Shown one piece after another: positions 34,745 to 43,076 of a stretch of 46,479 bases of DNA; positions within the stretch are counted from its first letter, which is position 1; each line of letters opens with the position of its first letter. The stretch is from NCBI GenBank assembly GCA_030156255.1, contig JASGMV010000031.1, forward strand, positions 1 to 46,479, given 5' to 3'. The notes below the pieces were generated by a model that was not told the origin of the DNA, searched no databases, and saw only the letters and a program-made list of their open reading frames with translations. The position numbers and the translations under genes were made by a program. Source of the stretch: Desulfovibrionales bacterium (GTDB taxonomy: Bacteria; Desulfobacterota; Desulfovibrionia; Desulfovibrionales; Desulfovibrionaceae).

Positions 34745-35113
34745 ATGAGCACTGATATCGCCAAGAAGGAAGCAAGCGCGCTGCCCAACTACGCTCCGGC
34801 CAGCGACATCGTGGAGATGGAGGATGGTTTCCACATCCTGCTGGACATGCCCGGCGTGGGCCGGGAGGATTTGGTCATCGACCTCAAGGAAAACGAGGTG
34901 ACCATCAGCGGGCGCAGCGCCTACGCCGCGCCGGAGGGCGCCAAACTCCTGCATCAGGAGTTCGCCGCGGGGGATTATTCCCGCACCTTCGCCCTGTCGG
35001 ACGCCGTGGATCGCGAGAAGATCAAGGCTGTGTTGAAAAACGGCGTGCTCAACCTCTATCTGCCCAAGGCCGAAGAGTTGAAGCCGCGCCGAATCGAAAT
35101 TGTCAGCGAATAA
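34745..35113 (+). CDS. Hsp20/alpha-crystallin small heat-shock protein 2
   Basis: The 122-residue protein has a very short, helix-poor N-terminal arm (MSTDIAKKEAS), then the alpha-crystallin domain with GFHILLDMPGVGREDLVIDL, EVTISGRSAY, and AVLKNGVLNLYLPKAEEL, and a C-terminal IEI docking motif. A short arm usually means smaller oligomers or hetero-oligomers with the neighbours. GAGGAG lies shortly before the ATG. Confidence 0.92.
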   Translation: MSTDIAKKEASALPNYAPASDIVEMEDGFHILLDMPGVGREDLVIDLKENEVTISGRSAYAAPEGAKLLHQEFAAGDYSRTFALSDAVDREKIKAVLKNGVLNLYLPKAEELKPRRIEIVSE

Positions 35114-35130
35114 CCCAGGAGGATTGCACG

Positions 35131-35586
35131 ATGTTCGCCAGATTCCTGCCCTCGCTGCGGCGCCGCCCGGAGGAGCCGGAGGCGGTCCGCAAACCGAAGG
35201 ACGTATTCGAACTCATGGATGAGATGCTGCAGGCGCCTTTTGGCCAGGCCGGCGCTCTCTCCCGCGGATTCCCTTCCATGGACGTGAAAGAGACCGACGA
35301 CGACGTGGTGGTTTCGGCCGAACTGCCGGGCTTGGCGCCCGAGGACGTCGAACTCTACGTGGAGGCCGGCCGGTTGGTCCTGCGCGGTGAAAAGCGCAGG
35401 GAGTCCGAGGAGAAGGACGAAGATTTCCACCGGTTGGAGCGCAGCTACGGCTCTTTTTACAGAGCCGTGGACTTGCCCGCTCCGGTGGATCAGGCCAAAG
35501 CCAAGGCGTCCTTCAAAAACGGCGTGCTCACCGTGCGCCTGCCCAAGGACGAAGCGGCCAAGCCCCGCAAAGTAGCCATCGAATAA
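35131..35586 (+). CDS. Hsp20/alpha-crystallin small heat-shock protein 3
   Basis: The 151-residue protein has a basic N-terminal arm (LPSLRRRPEEPE), an FELMDEMLQAPF helix, and the alpha-crystallin domain: DVVVSAELPGLAPEDVELYV, LVLRGEKRRE, YGSFYRAVDLPAPVD and ASFKNGVLTVRLPKDEA. It ends VAIE, keeping the V-x-I motif. AGGAGG lies 17 nt after the previous stop. GC-rich hairpins follow the stop. Confidence 0.93.
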   Translation: MFARFLPSLRRRPEEPEAVRKPKDVFELMDEMLQAPFGQAGALSRGFPSMDVKETDDDVVVSAELPGLAPEDVELYVEAGRLVLRGEKRRESEEKDEDFHRLERSYGSFYRAVDLPAPVDQAKAKASFKNGVLTVRLPKDEAAKPRKVAIE

Positions 35587-35609
35587 GCCCCTTCCCTTGC
35601 CGCCTTGAG

Positions 35610-35655
35610 CCCGCCGCCTTACCCGGCGGCGGGTCCGGGCCGTTTCGCCGCCGGG
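35610..35655. terminator. Competing GC-rich hairpins between convergent genes
   Basis: CCCGCCGCC (35610-35618) pairs with GGCGGCGGG (35625-35633). Overlapping it, CCCGGCGGCG (35622-35631) pairs with CGCCGCCGGG (35646-35655). The two stems cannot form together. They fill the space between the last Hsp20 gene and the convergent methyltransferase, so they may act as a bidirectional terminator, though neither side has a T-run. Confidence 0.55.
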
Positions 35656-36459
35656 TTACATTGCCGACGCCGGCGAGGAGGGACTCCCGTCGCTGAAGTT
35701 CTTGTCGGGATCGGCTTTCCAGAGCAAAAGTTCGATCTTGTAATCCGTTCGCTCCACATAGACGCCCGGCTCCTGTTGAAAACGCTCGATGTATTGCTCC
35801 ATGAACGCCTTGTCGGGCGTGACGGAATAGGGCTGCAGCATGGAGGCGCAGGCATCGATGGTTTCCTGTTTGCCGCGCGTTTGCACCCACTGGCCTTCCA
35901 GCAGATGGCTCGTGTAGGAGACGCCCTGTTCGTCGAGCCATTGCTGCATTTCCAGGCCGCTATTGAAAACTCTCGGCGTCACGTGGTGCTCGGCGAAGAG
36001 TCCGTTCAGCATGTCCGAGGACATCACTCCGGCGAAGCCCATGAAGACGGTCCAGGCTCCGGCGTAGCGGAACAGTTTGCGGCGCGATGCGTCGCTTTGG
36101 ATGGCGGGCGTCATGGAGCAGAACACGATATCATAGACCGCGTCGCTGTGAAAATCATCCCAGCCTGAGCGGATGTATTCGATGTTTTGGACGCCAAGCC
36201 TTTCCGCGTCCTCCCGGAGAATTCGCAGCATCCCTTCGGAGATATCCACGGCCGTGACGCGGCGCGCCTCCTGGGCGATGCGCAGGGTGTACATGCCGCT
36301 TCCGCAGCCCACGTCGAGAACCGTTTTGCCTCGGAAGTCCACGCCATACGTTTTGATCGTGTTGAGTACGCCTGCCTCGTAGTTGTGTTCTCCCGCTTCG
36401 TATCGGGGAAACGTCTTCGCCTTCTCATCCCAGAACGTCACTTTCTGATCGTCTTGCAT
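35656..36459 (-). CDS. Class I SAM-dependent methyltransferase, unknown substrate
   Basis: The 267-residue protein has motif I VLDVGCGSGMYTLRIA (about 47-62), motif II VTAVDISEGMLRIL, an acidic motif III region with VQNIEYIRSGWDD, and motif IV YDIVFCSMTPAI. The opening TFWDEKAKTFPRYEAGEHNYE is common to small-molecule methyltransferases of anaerobes. A C-terminal Asp/Ser-rich tail follows. It stands alone, convergent to the Hsp20 genes and 257 bp from phnM, so its substrate cannot be inferred. Confidence 0.85.
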   Translation of the reverse strand: MQDDQKVTFWDEKAKTFPRYEAGEHNYEAGVLNTIKTYGVDFRGKTVLDVGCGSGMYTLRIAQEARRVTAVDISEGMLRILREDAERLGVQNIEYIRSGWDDFHSDAVYDIVFCSMTPAIQSDASRRKLFRYAGAWTVFMGFAGVMSSDMLNGLFAEHHVTPRVFNSGLEMQQWLDEQGVSYTSHLLEGQWVQTRGKQETIDACASMLQPYSVTPDKAFMEQYIERFQQEPGVYVERTDYKIELLLWKADPDKNFSDGSPSSPASAM

Positions 36460-36716
36460 CGTGGCTCCCGGTCAAAATTTGCGGTCGGTTGCGTTATGGC
36501 GGGGCGCTTTGCGCGCCGAACCGGCTGGTTGCATCTTTCCATGCGCCGTAGCGGCGAGTTCCGGCAAATGATAGAAAAAAGTAACACGATTGGAAAGGCC
36601 CCTTGCTCCGTATGGGAAGCAGGGAGGGCTCGGAAGTTTCGGCGTTTTTTCGATTCCTATTAGTGAAAGAATGGGGCTATCAGCATGTTGAAAAATTCCT
36701 TGAGAACAGGCCGGAT

Positions 36717-37880
36717 CTATCCGGCGCCGCGCGGCGCCAGGACCGGCGCTCCGTTGACGAAGACCTGCGTGATGATCGGGCGGGTTTCGACGAGCCGCAC
36801 TCGGAGGACGTCGGCCAGCAACCCTTCGCTCAGGCGGCCGCGATCCGTGAGGCCGAGCATGCGGGCCGGATTGGCCGTGACCAGCGCAACGCACTCCGGA
36901 AGCGGCTTTTCCTCCTCCGCGTGCAATTGAAACGGCGCCAGCAGCAGGCTCGCCGGCGTATAGTCCGAACTCAGCACATCCAGCAGGCCGGCGCGAAAGA
37001 CTTCGAGGGCCGAAACGTTGCCGGCGTGCGAACCGCCCAGCACGATGTTGGGCGCCCCCATGACCACGTCCATTCCCGCGGCGTGCGCGGCTTTCGCCGC
37101 CGTCAGCGTGGTCGGAAACTCCGAAATGGCGACGCCTTCCTCCTGAGCCTGGCGCACGTGGGATTCGTCCGCGTCGTCGTGCGAGGCCAGGCGCACGCCG
37201 CGTTGGCGGCATTGGCGAATGATGTGGGCTCGCTGGTCGGCCGCGTGCATTGCCTGCAGACGCTTGAGGCGGGCGCAGACCTCGGCGAACTCCTCGTCGG
37301 TCCATCCCTGGCCAGCGTAGTATTCGCGGAATTTTTGCGCATCGCGGTACTGGCGTTGTCCGGGAGTGTGGTCCATGAGCGAAACCATCTGCACCAGTGG
37401 GTTGTCGAGATGGGGCTGGAGGAAGTCCGACGCCTTGGGATCGGCCGTTTCGCAACGCAGGTGCAGCAGATGGCGCGATCGGAACAGCCCGAGCCGTTCG
37501 CCCTCGGACACTGCCTGAATGCAGTCGTTGAACATGCGCAGCTTCGCCTCCTCGGTGGGGAAGGCTTCCGCGCACAGGGAGTCCAGCACGGTGGCGACGC
37601 CGCATCCGCACAGCAGGGCGTCGCTGGCCATGGCCGCGGAAAGCCTTGACGGCCAATAGACTCCGTTTCTCGGCGCGAACTGGCGTTCGATGTGGTCCGT
37701 ATGGACGTCGATCAATCCCGGAATGAGGTACTCCCCCGCGCAATCCGTCCTGTCGCTGCGGCGCGTCGACGCGGGACCGCTGTCTATGGCCTGGATGCGT
37801 TGGCCGCGCAGGGCGAGGCTTCCGGAAATAACCTCGTTTTCCAAGACAATGCGTGCGTTGCAAAGAATGCGTTCCTTCAA
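36717..37880 (-). CDS. phnM: PhnM, ribose-1-methylphosphonate 5-triphosphate diphosphatase
   Basis: PhnM releases pyrophosphate from alpha-D-ribose-1-methylphosphonate-5-triphosphate in the C-P lyase pathway. The 387-residue amidohydrolase-superfamily protein has the metal-binding LIPGLIDVHTDHIE, a long SLMDHTPGQRQYRD segment, the RLASHDDADESHV motif, EFPTTLTAAKAAHAAG, and a SDYTPASLL block before the NPARMLGL ending, all typical of PhnM. The start codon is TTG (37880) with GGAGG 5 nt upstream. It is divergent from the GntR gene. No other C-P lyase gene (phnG-L) is in the window, so its partners must be elsewhere or its role has changed. Confidence 0.92.
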   Translation of the reverse strand: MKERILCNARIVLENEVISGSLALRGQRIQAIDSGPASTRRSDRTDCAGEYLIPGLIDVHTDHIERQFAPRNGVYWPSRLSAAMASDALLCGCGVATVLDSLCAEAFPTEEAKLRMFNDCIQAVSEGERLGLFRSRHLLHLRCETADPKASDFLQPHLDNPLVQMVSLMDHTPGQRQYRDAQKFREYYAGQGWTDEEFAEVCARLKRLQAMHAADQRAHIIRQCRQRGVRLASHDDADESHVRQAQEEGVAISEFPTTLTAAKAAHAAGMDVVMGAPNIVLGGSHAGNVSALEVFRAGLLDVLSSDYTPASLLLAPFQLHAEEEKPLPECVALVTANPARMLGLTDRGRLSEGLLADVLRVRLVETRPIITQVFVNGAPVLAPRGAG

Positions 37881-38029
37881 GGGGGCCTCCGGCGCAACAC
37901 GCTAGGGGCGACCGGGGATTTCGACAACCGGTTCCGTGGTTTGTCTCGAATTTGTAACACGATGGACAAGAAGCCATCATCGAAGGGGGCGCATCTTCGC
38001 TTAATTTGAACAAAGACGGGAGGGGCGCT
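37881..38029. promoter_or_regulatory. Divergent control region between phnM and the GntR gene
   Basis: This 149-bp region should hold both promoters. Features seen: the palindrome AACCGGTT (37926-37933), the 10-mer GTAACACGAT (37954-37963, also found at 36581-36590 beyond phnM), a weak TTGTAA-17-CATCAT promoter for the GntR gene starting at 37953, and two small stem-loops, GATGG/CCATC (37961-37978) and CGAAG/CTTCG (37981-37999). GntR autoregulation is likely but the operator is not identified. Confidence 0.4.
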
Positions 38030-38749
38030 GTGGCGCAGACAAAGGCTCCGCTATGGAAACAGGTGCGGGATGCATTGGCCGAAGACATACGGGGAGGGAC
38101 GTTGCAGCCCGGTGAACGTTTACCCACGGAACAGGTTTTGTCGGAGCGTTTCGGCGTGCATCGGCATACGACCCGCCGCGCTTTGCAGGAGCTGCGGGAG
38201 ATGGGGCTCGTGCGCACCGACCAGGGACGGGGGAGCCTCGTTCTGGAGCGGCCCTACGAGTACCAGATGGGCCGCAGGACGCGGTTCAGCGAAAACATGA
38301 GCCTGAACAGCCTCAATGCCAGGAGCCACTTCCTTTACGGCGACGTCATTCCCGCCTCGGACATCGTGGCCGAGCGGTTGGAGATCCCGGTTCGCAGCAA
38401 GGTCAGCTACATCAAGATGTACGGAGAAGCCGGGGGCAAGCGCGTCTTCGTGGCTTCGCAGTACATGCCCTACACCGACATGGAGGACTTGATCCGCTAC
38501 TTCCGGGAAACCGGCTCCATGACCCGCTCCTACGCCCGTTACGGCATCAGCGATTATTTCCGGAAGGTCAGCCGGATCACCACCCGCATGTCCAACGCGG
38601 ACGAAGGGGCAGTGCTCGGGCTTGCGCAGAAGCAGCCGCTTCTGGTCGTCGAATACGTCAACGTGGACAAGCGGGACCGGCCGCTTGAATTCGGCGTTAC
38701 CCGGTTCTGCGGCGAGCGCATGGAGATCGTGGTGCGGGGCGAGGTGTAG
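38030..38749 (+). CDS. GntR-family (PhnF-like, UTRA) transcription regulator
   Basis: The 239-residue protein has an N-terminal winged helix (about 5-75: LWKQVRDALAEDIRGG, GERLPTEQVLSERFGVHRHTTRRAL, GLVRTDQGRGSLV) and a C-terminal UTRA ligand domain (about 90-235, ending PLEFGVTRFCGERMEIVV). The HutC/PhnF subfamily senses small metabolites. Its place at the head of the phosphonate genes indicates control of phnM and the 2-AEP genes. GTG 38030 is chosen for GGGAGGGG at 38018-38025. The TTG at 38006 lacks a ribosome site. Confidence 0.88.
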   Translation: MAQTKAPLWKQVRDALAEDIRGGTLQPGERLPTEQVLSERFGVHRHTTRRALQELREMGLVRTDQGRGSLVLERPYEYQMGRRTRFSENMSLNSLNARSHFLYGDVIPASDIVAERLEIPVRSKVSYIKMYGEAGGKRVFVASQYMPYTDMEDLIRYFRETGSMTRSYARYGISDYFRKVSRITTRMSNADEGAVLGLAQKQPLLVVEYVNVDKRDRPLEFGVTRFCGERMEIVVRGEV

Positions 38750-38789
38750 GGGCGCCGGATTTTGTCATCGTCACGACTTCGGAACGGAG

Positions 38790-38801
38790 GGTTGCGCAAC
38801 C
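38790..38801 (+). promoter_or_regulatory. Perfect 12-bp palindrome, possible operator
   Basis: GGTTGCGCAACC is a perfect palindrome 166 bp before the transporter's first gene, in the gap after the GntR gene. Symmetry and position suit a dimeric regulator. A TTGTATGTT element at 38833-38841 could be a -10. No second copy was found upstream of phnM. Confidence 0.35.
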
Positions 38802-38967
38802 GTGACCGAAAGTGAGGACAACTCCGGCAGGTTGTATGTTCTGCAAACAGTCTCCCCCGGTATCATGGAGCCGTTTTCGGGATTGGCCCGAAGGCTGACA
38901 AGCATCAGGACTGCCCCCGGATCGACCTGGTCCGGCAACGCGGACGCCCAATGGAGGAGAAGACGCG

Positions 38968-39990
38968 ATGAATCGTTGCAAATTTTTGATCGTCGCCATG
39001 GCGGCGGCGATCATGCTGCTGGTTTCGACGGCCGCTTTCGCCGGCGAAATTTTGGTCTACACGGCCCTGGAAGATGATGAGATCCCCATCTACTTGGATA
39101 TTTTCAAGAAATCGCATCCCGACATCGACGTTAAAATAGTTAGGGACTCCACCGGCATCGTCACCGCCAAGCTGCTGGCGGAAAAAGACAATCCCCAGGC
39201 CGACGTGGTCTGGGGCACGGCCGCCACGTCGCTGATGCTCTGCGACCAGGCCGGCATGTTGGAGCCGTACGCTCCGAAATACCTCGCCAAGGTGCGCCCG
39301 ACCATGCGCGACAGCAACACGCCTCCCCGCTGGGTCGGCATCAAGGCGTGGATGACCGGTTTCGTGACCAACACCATCGAGGCCAAGCGTCTCGGCCTGC
39401 CCATTCCGCAGTCCTACGCCGACCTGATCAAGCCCATCTACAAAGGCCAGATCATCATGCCGAACCCGGCTTCCTCCGGCACCGGCTTCCTGACCGTTTC
39501 CGCCATTCTTCAGCTGATGGGCGAGGAAAAGGGATGGGCCTACCTCGACAAGCTGCATGAGAACATTCTGCGTTACACCCATTCCGGCTCCAAGCCCGCG
39601 AAGCTGGCCGGCGCCGGCGAGGCCGCCGTGGGCGTTTCCTTCGGCTACCGAGGCTTCATGCAAAAGCAGAAGGGCGAGCCCGTGGTGACCACCTTCCCCA
39701 AGGAAGGCTCCGGCTGGGACGTGGAGGCCAATGCGCTCATCAAGAAGGACCACATCAAGCCCGACGCCAAGGTCTTCCTCGACTGGGCCATCAGCCCTGA
39801 GGTCATGGCGGCCTACGGCAAGGTGTATCCCGTCACCGCCTACCCCAGCGGCAACCCCATTCCCGAGGGATACCCGAAGGACCCGCAGGCCCAGATGATC
39901 AAGAACGACTTCCAGTGGGCCGCCAAGAACCGCATGCGCATCCTCAAAGAGTGGACGCGCCGCTACGACGGCAAGAGCGATCCCAAGTAA
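38968..39990 (+). CDS. phnS: 2-Aminoethylphosphonate ABC transporter, substrate-binding protein
   Basis: The 340-residue periplasmic protein has a signal peptide (1-25, cleavage after AFA). The mature chain is a type II periplasmic binding protein of the iron(III)/2-AEP class: [20 protein letters not shown], an [11 protein letters not shown] segment, a [13 protein letters not shown] strand, [16 protein letters not shown] (anion-binding loop region), GVSFGYRGF and [16 protein letters not shown]. Location next to phnX and phnW identifies 2-AEP as the likely ligand rather than iron. The ATG is preceded by GGAGAAG. A large hairpin follows the stop, consistent with making more binding protein than transporter. 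Confidence 0.88.
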   Translation: MNRCKFLIVAMAAAIMLLVSTAAFAGEILVYTALEDDEIPIYLDIFKKSHPDIDVKIVRDSTGIVTAKLLAEKDNPQADVVWGTAATSLMLCDQAGMLEPYAPKYLAKVRPTMRDSNTPPRWVGIKAWMTGFVTNTIEAKRLGLPIPQSYADLIKPIYKGQIIMPNPASSGTGFLTVSAILQLMGEEKGWAYLDKLHENILRYTHSGSKPAKLAGAGEAAVGVSFGYRGFMQKQKGEPVVTTFPKEGSGWDVEANALIKKDHIKPDAKVFLDWAISPEVMAAYGKVYPVTAYPSGNPIPEGYPKDPQAQMIKNDFQWAAKNRMRILKEWTRRYDGKSDPK

Positions 39991-40018
39991 CCCCCTTTCG
40001 ATTCGAAACAGCCAGCTG

Positions 40019-40046
40019 CGCCCGGGCCGGCCCGCCGGTCCGGGCG
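40019..40046 (+). terminator. Intra-operon hairpin after the binding-protein gene
   Basis: CGCCCGGGCCGG (40019-40030) pairs with CCGGTCCGGGCG (40035-40046): 12 bp with one G-U pair and a 4-nt loop, followed only by TTTC. It would stabilise the upstream mRNA or terminate partially, allowing more binding protein than ATPase and permease. Confidence 0.7.
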
Positions 40047-40066
40047 TTTCAAGGATTTTGAGACGC

Positions 40067-41164
40067 ATGAGCACAGGACAAGAAGACTATCTGCGCGTCG
40101 AAGGCGTGACCAAACGTTTCGGCGCGTTCACCGCGCTTGATGCGGTTTCCTTCGGGGCCGCCAAGGGCGCGTTCATTTCCATCCTCGGCCCGAGCGGATG
40201 CGGCAAGACCACCTTGCTGCGCGCCGTGGCAGGACTGGAGCGGCAGGACGAAGGCCGGGTGCTGATCGCCGGCCAGGACGTCTCCCAACTGCCGGTGTCC
40301 AAGCGGCATGTGGGCATCGTCTTCCAATCCTACGCCTTGTTTCCGAACCTCACGGCCCGCGCCAACGTGGCCTACGGCTTGTCCAAAAACATGAAGAGCC
40401 GCAGAGGGGTGAACAAACGGGTGGACGAACTCCTGAACCTCGTGGGGCTCAAGAATCTGGGCGACAAATACCCCGGGCAGCTTTCCGGCGGCCAGCAACA
40501 ACGCGTCGCCCTGGCCCGGGCCATGGCCCTGTCGCCCAATCTTCTCTTGCTGGACGAGCCCCTTTCCGCCCTGGATGCGCAGGTCCGGGTCATGCTCCGG
40601 ACGGAGATACGCGACATGACCAGGCGGTTGGGGCTCACGACCATCATGGTGACCCACGACCAGGAAGAAGCCCTGACCATGGCCGACCGCATTCTGGTCA
40701 TGAAGGACGGAAAACTCGTTCAGAACGGATCGCCCTGGGAAGTCTACGACGAGCCCAAGACGCCCTTCGTGGCGTCTTTCATCGGCTCCATGAATTTTTT
40801 GCGGGGGAGTTTCAACGACGCGACGAGGATATTCTCCAAGGGCCTCGTGCGCATGGAGGTTGCGTCGGAGTCCGCGAGTCTGCAGGGGAGCGTTCTGGCG
40901 GCGATACGCCCCGAAGACGTGCTGGTCGGCGTGAACGGCGAACAGGGGCGCAATGTGTTCGAAGTGGGGGTTCGCCTGGTGGAGTACCGCGGCCCGGTGT
41001 ACCGGCTGGCGCTCGACCTGCCGCTGGGCCAGAGCGAAACGGCTCCGCTCATCGCGGAGGTGCCGGCCGAAAAGGCCCGGCGGCTGCGTCTTGGCGCCCA
41101 GGAGCGGGTCAAGGTGATTCTTCCTCCGGAACGCGTGCGCATTTTCGCCGAAGAGGCGGTGTAG
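40067..41164 (+). CDS. phnT: 2-Aminoethylphosphonate ABC transporter, ATP-binding protein
   Basis: The 365-residue ATPase has Walker A GPSGCGKTT, Q-loop VFQSYALFP, signature LSGGQQQRVALARAMA, Walker B LLLLDEPLSALD and the switch His in TIMVTHDQEEA. The C-terminal 130 residues form a TOBE-like regulatory domain with AAIRPEDVLVG. ATG 40067 is preferred (AAGGA 11 nt upstream). A TTG at 40058 would be too close to that site. Its stop is 1 nt before the permease ATG. Confidence 0.93.
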   Translation: MSTGQEDYLRVEGVTKRFGAFTALDAVSFGAAKGAFISILGPSGCGKTTLLRAVAGLERQDEGRVLIAGQDVSQLPVSKRHVGIVFQSYALFPNLTARANVAYGLSKNMKSRRGVNKRVDELLNLVGLKNLGDKYPGQLSGGQQQRVALARAMALSPNLLLLDEPLSALDAQVRVMLRTEIRDMTRRLGLTTIMVTHDQEEALTMADRILVMKDGKLVQNGSPWEVYDEPKTPFVASFIGSMNFLRGSFNDATRIFSKGLVRMEVASESASLQGSVLAAIRPEDVLVGVNGEQGRNVFEVGVRLVEYRGPVYRLALDLPLGQSETAPLIAEVPAEKARRLRLGAQERVKVILPPERVRIFAEEAV

Positions 41165-41165
41165 C

Positions 41166-42911
41166 ATGGCCGAGGTCACCGGCGGCCTGCCGGCTTCGCG
41201 CCTGGCGCGCGTGGACGTGGAAGGGTGGTTGAAGCGCTGTTTGCTCCTGTTGGCGTCGGCATGGCTGGCCGTCGTCGTGATCCTTCCGCTGCTGCAGCTG
41301 CTTTCCAAGAGTCTTCTGGACAACCAGGGGAATTTCGTCGGGCTGCTCAACTACGCGGAGTATTTCAGCACGCCCGCGTTGCGGAACTCCATCGGCAACT
41401 CCTTGTACGTTTCCGTGGCGACCACCATCGTCTCCGTGCTGTTGGGATTCGGGTTCGCCTACGCCCTGACCCGGACCAACCTGCCGGGCAAGGGCGTTTT
41501 CCGCAGCATCGCCATGGCGCCGATCTTCACGCCCACGCTGCTCAACGGCATCGGGCTCATTTATCTCTTCGGCCGCAAGGGGTTGATAACGCGCGGGTTC
41601 TTCGGCGCCATCCCCGGCGTTGACATCGGCCTGTACGGTTCCACCGGCATCATCATTTCCGAGGTCCTCTTCACGTTCCCGCAGGCCATGATGATTCTTT
41701 CGGTGGCGCTTCGCATGACGGACGCCCGGCTGTACGAGGCCTCGGAGTCCCTCGGGGCGTCGCGTATCCGAACCTTTTTCGCGGTCACGCTTCCCGGCGT
41801 CAAATACGGACTTATCAGCGCGGTGTTCGTCTGCTTCATCCTTGCGTTCACGGACTTCGGAGCGCCGCAGGTCGTGGGCGGGAACTACAACATTCTGGCC
41901 ACGGATATCTACAAGCAGGTCATCGGCCAGCAGAATTTCGTGATGGGCGCCGTGGTGAGCGTGGTGCTGCTCATCCCCACGGCCCTGGCCTTCATCGTGG
42001 ACCGCATCGCGCAGCGGCGCCAGGTGGCCCTGATCCAGGCCCGCTCGGTTCCGCTGGTCCCGAAGCGCGACGCGGTCCTGGACGGCGCCGCGCTCGGGTA
42101 CTGCGTCTTCATCTCCCTGCTCATCCTCGGGTTTTTCGCCACGGCCGTGTTCGCCTCGCTCGTCAAGGTCTGGCCGTACACCCTGGACCTCGGCCTTTGG
42201 CACTACAGCTTCAAGGGAACAGGCGGGGGAGGCTACCAGGCCTTGTGCAACTCCATCCGCATGGCCCTGTACTCCGCCGTGTTCGGAACCGCCCTCACGT
42301 TCGGCGCCGCCTATCTCATCGAAAAATCCCGGGGCCAGAACGTGTTGCGGCAGGCCAGCTATTTCCTTTCCCTGCTGCCGCTCGCGCTGCCGGGGCTGGT
42401 CATCGGCCTGGCGTACATCTTTTTCTTCAACGCCCCGGGCTGGGACGTTCTCGGCGTGCGCATCCCCAATCCGCTGAACTGGATGTACGGGACCATGGCC
42501 ATTCTGGTGCTGTCCAACGTCGTGCACTTCTACTCCGTGAGCTTTCTCACGGCCACGACGGCCCTCAAGCAGCTGGACCGCGAATTCGAAACGGTCTCGG
42601 AGTCCCTCGGCGTGCCGTTCTACGTGACCTTTTTCCGGGTGACGGTTCCGGTCTGCCTGCCCGCGATCCTGGAGGTGGCCATGTATTATTTCGCCAACTC
42701 CATGGCCACGGTCTCGGCCGTCATCTTCCTGTATTCGGCGGATACGCCGCTGGCCTCCGTGGCCATCGCCAACATGGACGACGCCGGCGACATCGCGCCG
42801 GCCTGCGCCATGGGCGTGCTGGTCGTGCTCATCAACGTTCTGGTTCGCATGCTTTACTCCCTGCTGACGCGGGGCGTGAAGCGCCGCTCCCAGCGTTGGA
42901 CCATTCGTTGA
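41166..42911 (+). CDS. phnU: 2-Aminoethylphosphonate ABC transporter, fused double permease
   Basis: The 581-residue integral membrane protein has about 12 TM segments in two halves, each with its own EAA coupling loop (DARLYEASESLGASRIRTFF in the first, a matching FETVSESLGVPFYVTFF in the second). It therefore provides both membrane halves that Salmonella splits between PhnU and PhnV. The starting hydrophobic segment is at about 20-45. It overlaps no other gene. 165 bp separate it from phnX, with no strong terminator. Confidence 0.9.
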   Translation: MAEVTGGLPASRLARVDVEGWLKRCLLLLASAWLAVVVILPLLQLLSKSLLDNQGNFVGLLNYAEYFSTPALRNSIGNSLYVSVATTIVSVLLGFGFAYALTRTNLPGKGVFRSIAMAPIFTPTLLNGIGLIYLFGRKGLITRGFFGAIPGVDIGLYGSTGIIISEVLFTFPQAMMILSVALRMTDARLYEASESLGASRIRTFFAVTLPGVKYGLISAVFVCFILAFTDFGAPQVVGGNYNILATDIYKQVIGQQNFVMGAVVSVVLLIPTALAFIVDRIAQRRQVALIQARSVPLVPKRDAVLDGAALGYCVFISLLILGFFATAVFASLVKVWPYTLDLGLWHYSFKGTGGGGYQALCNSIRMALYSAVFGTALTFGAAYLIEKSRGQNVLRQASYFLSLLPLALPGLVIGLAYIFFFNAPGWDVLGVRIPNPLNWMYGTMAILVLSNVVHFYSVSFLTATTALKQLDREFETVSESLGVPFYVTFFRVTVPVCLPAILEVAMYYFANSMATVSAVIFLYSADTPLASVAIANMDDAGDIAPACAMGVLVVLINVLVRMLYSLLTRGVKRRSQRWTIR

Positions 42912-43076
42912 TTTCCCCTGCATCGACGCGCAATTGTCACATCGGACACGGACAACCTGCGCAACTCATCCGTTCGGCGCCGCCGGCATCCGGGTATGAT
43001 GCTCCATGGCGCGGCAATGGCCGTTCGCCGAAGGAAATGGCGCCCTCGCGCGGAGCGGAGCAAGGAGGACAAAGGT

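Noticed and set aside
38884-38890. TGGCCCG before the phosphonate transporter resembling a sigma-54 -24 element
   Set aside because: The -12 TTGC is missing at the required spacing (CTGA instead).
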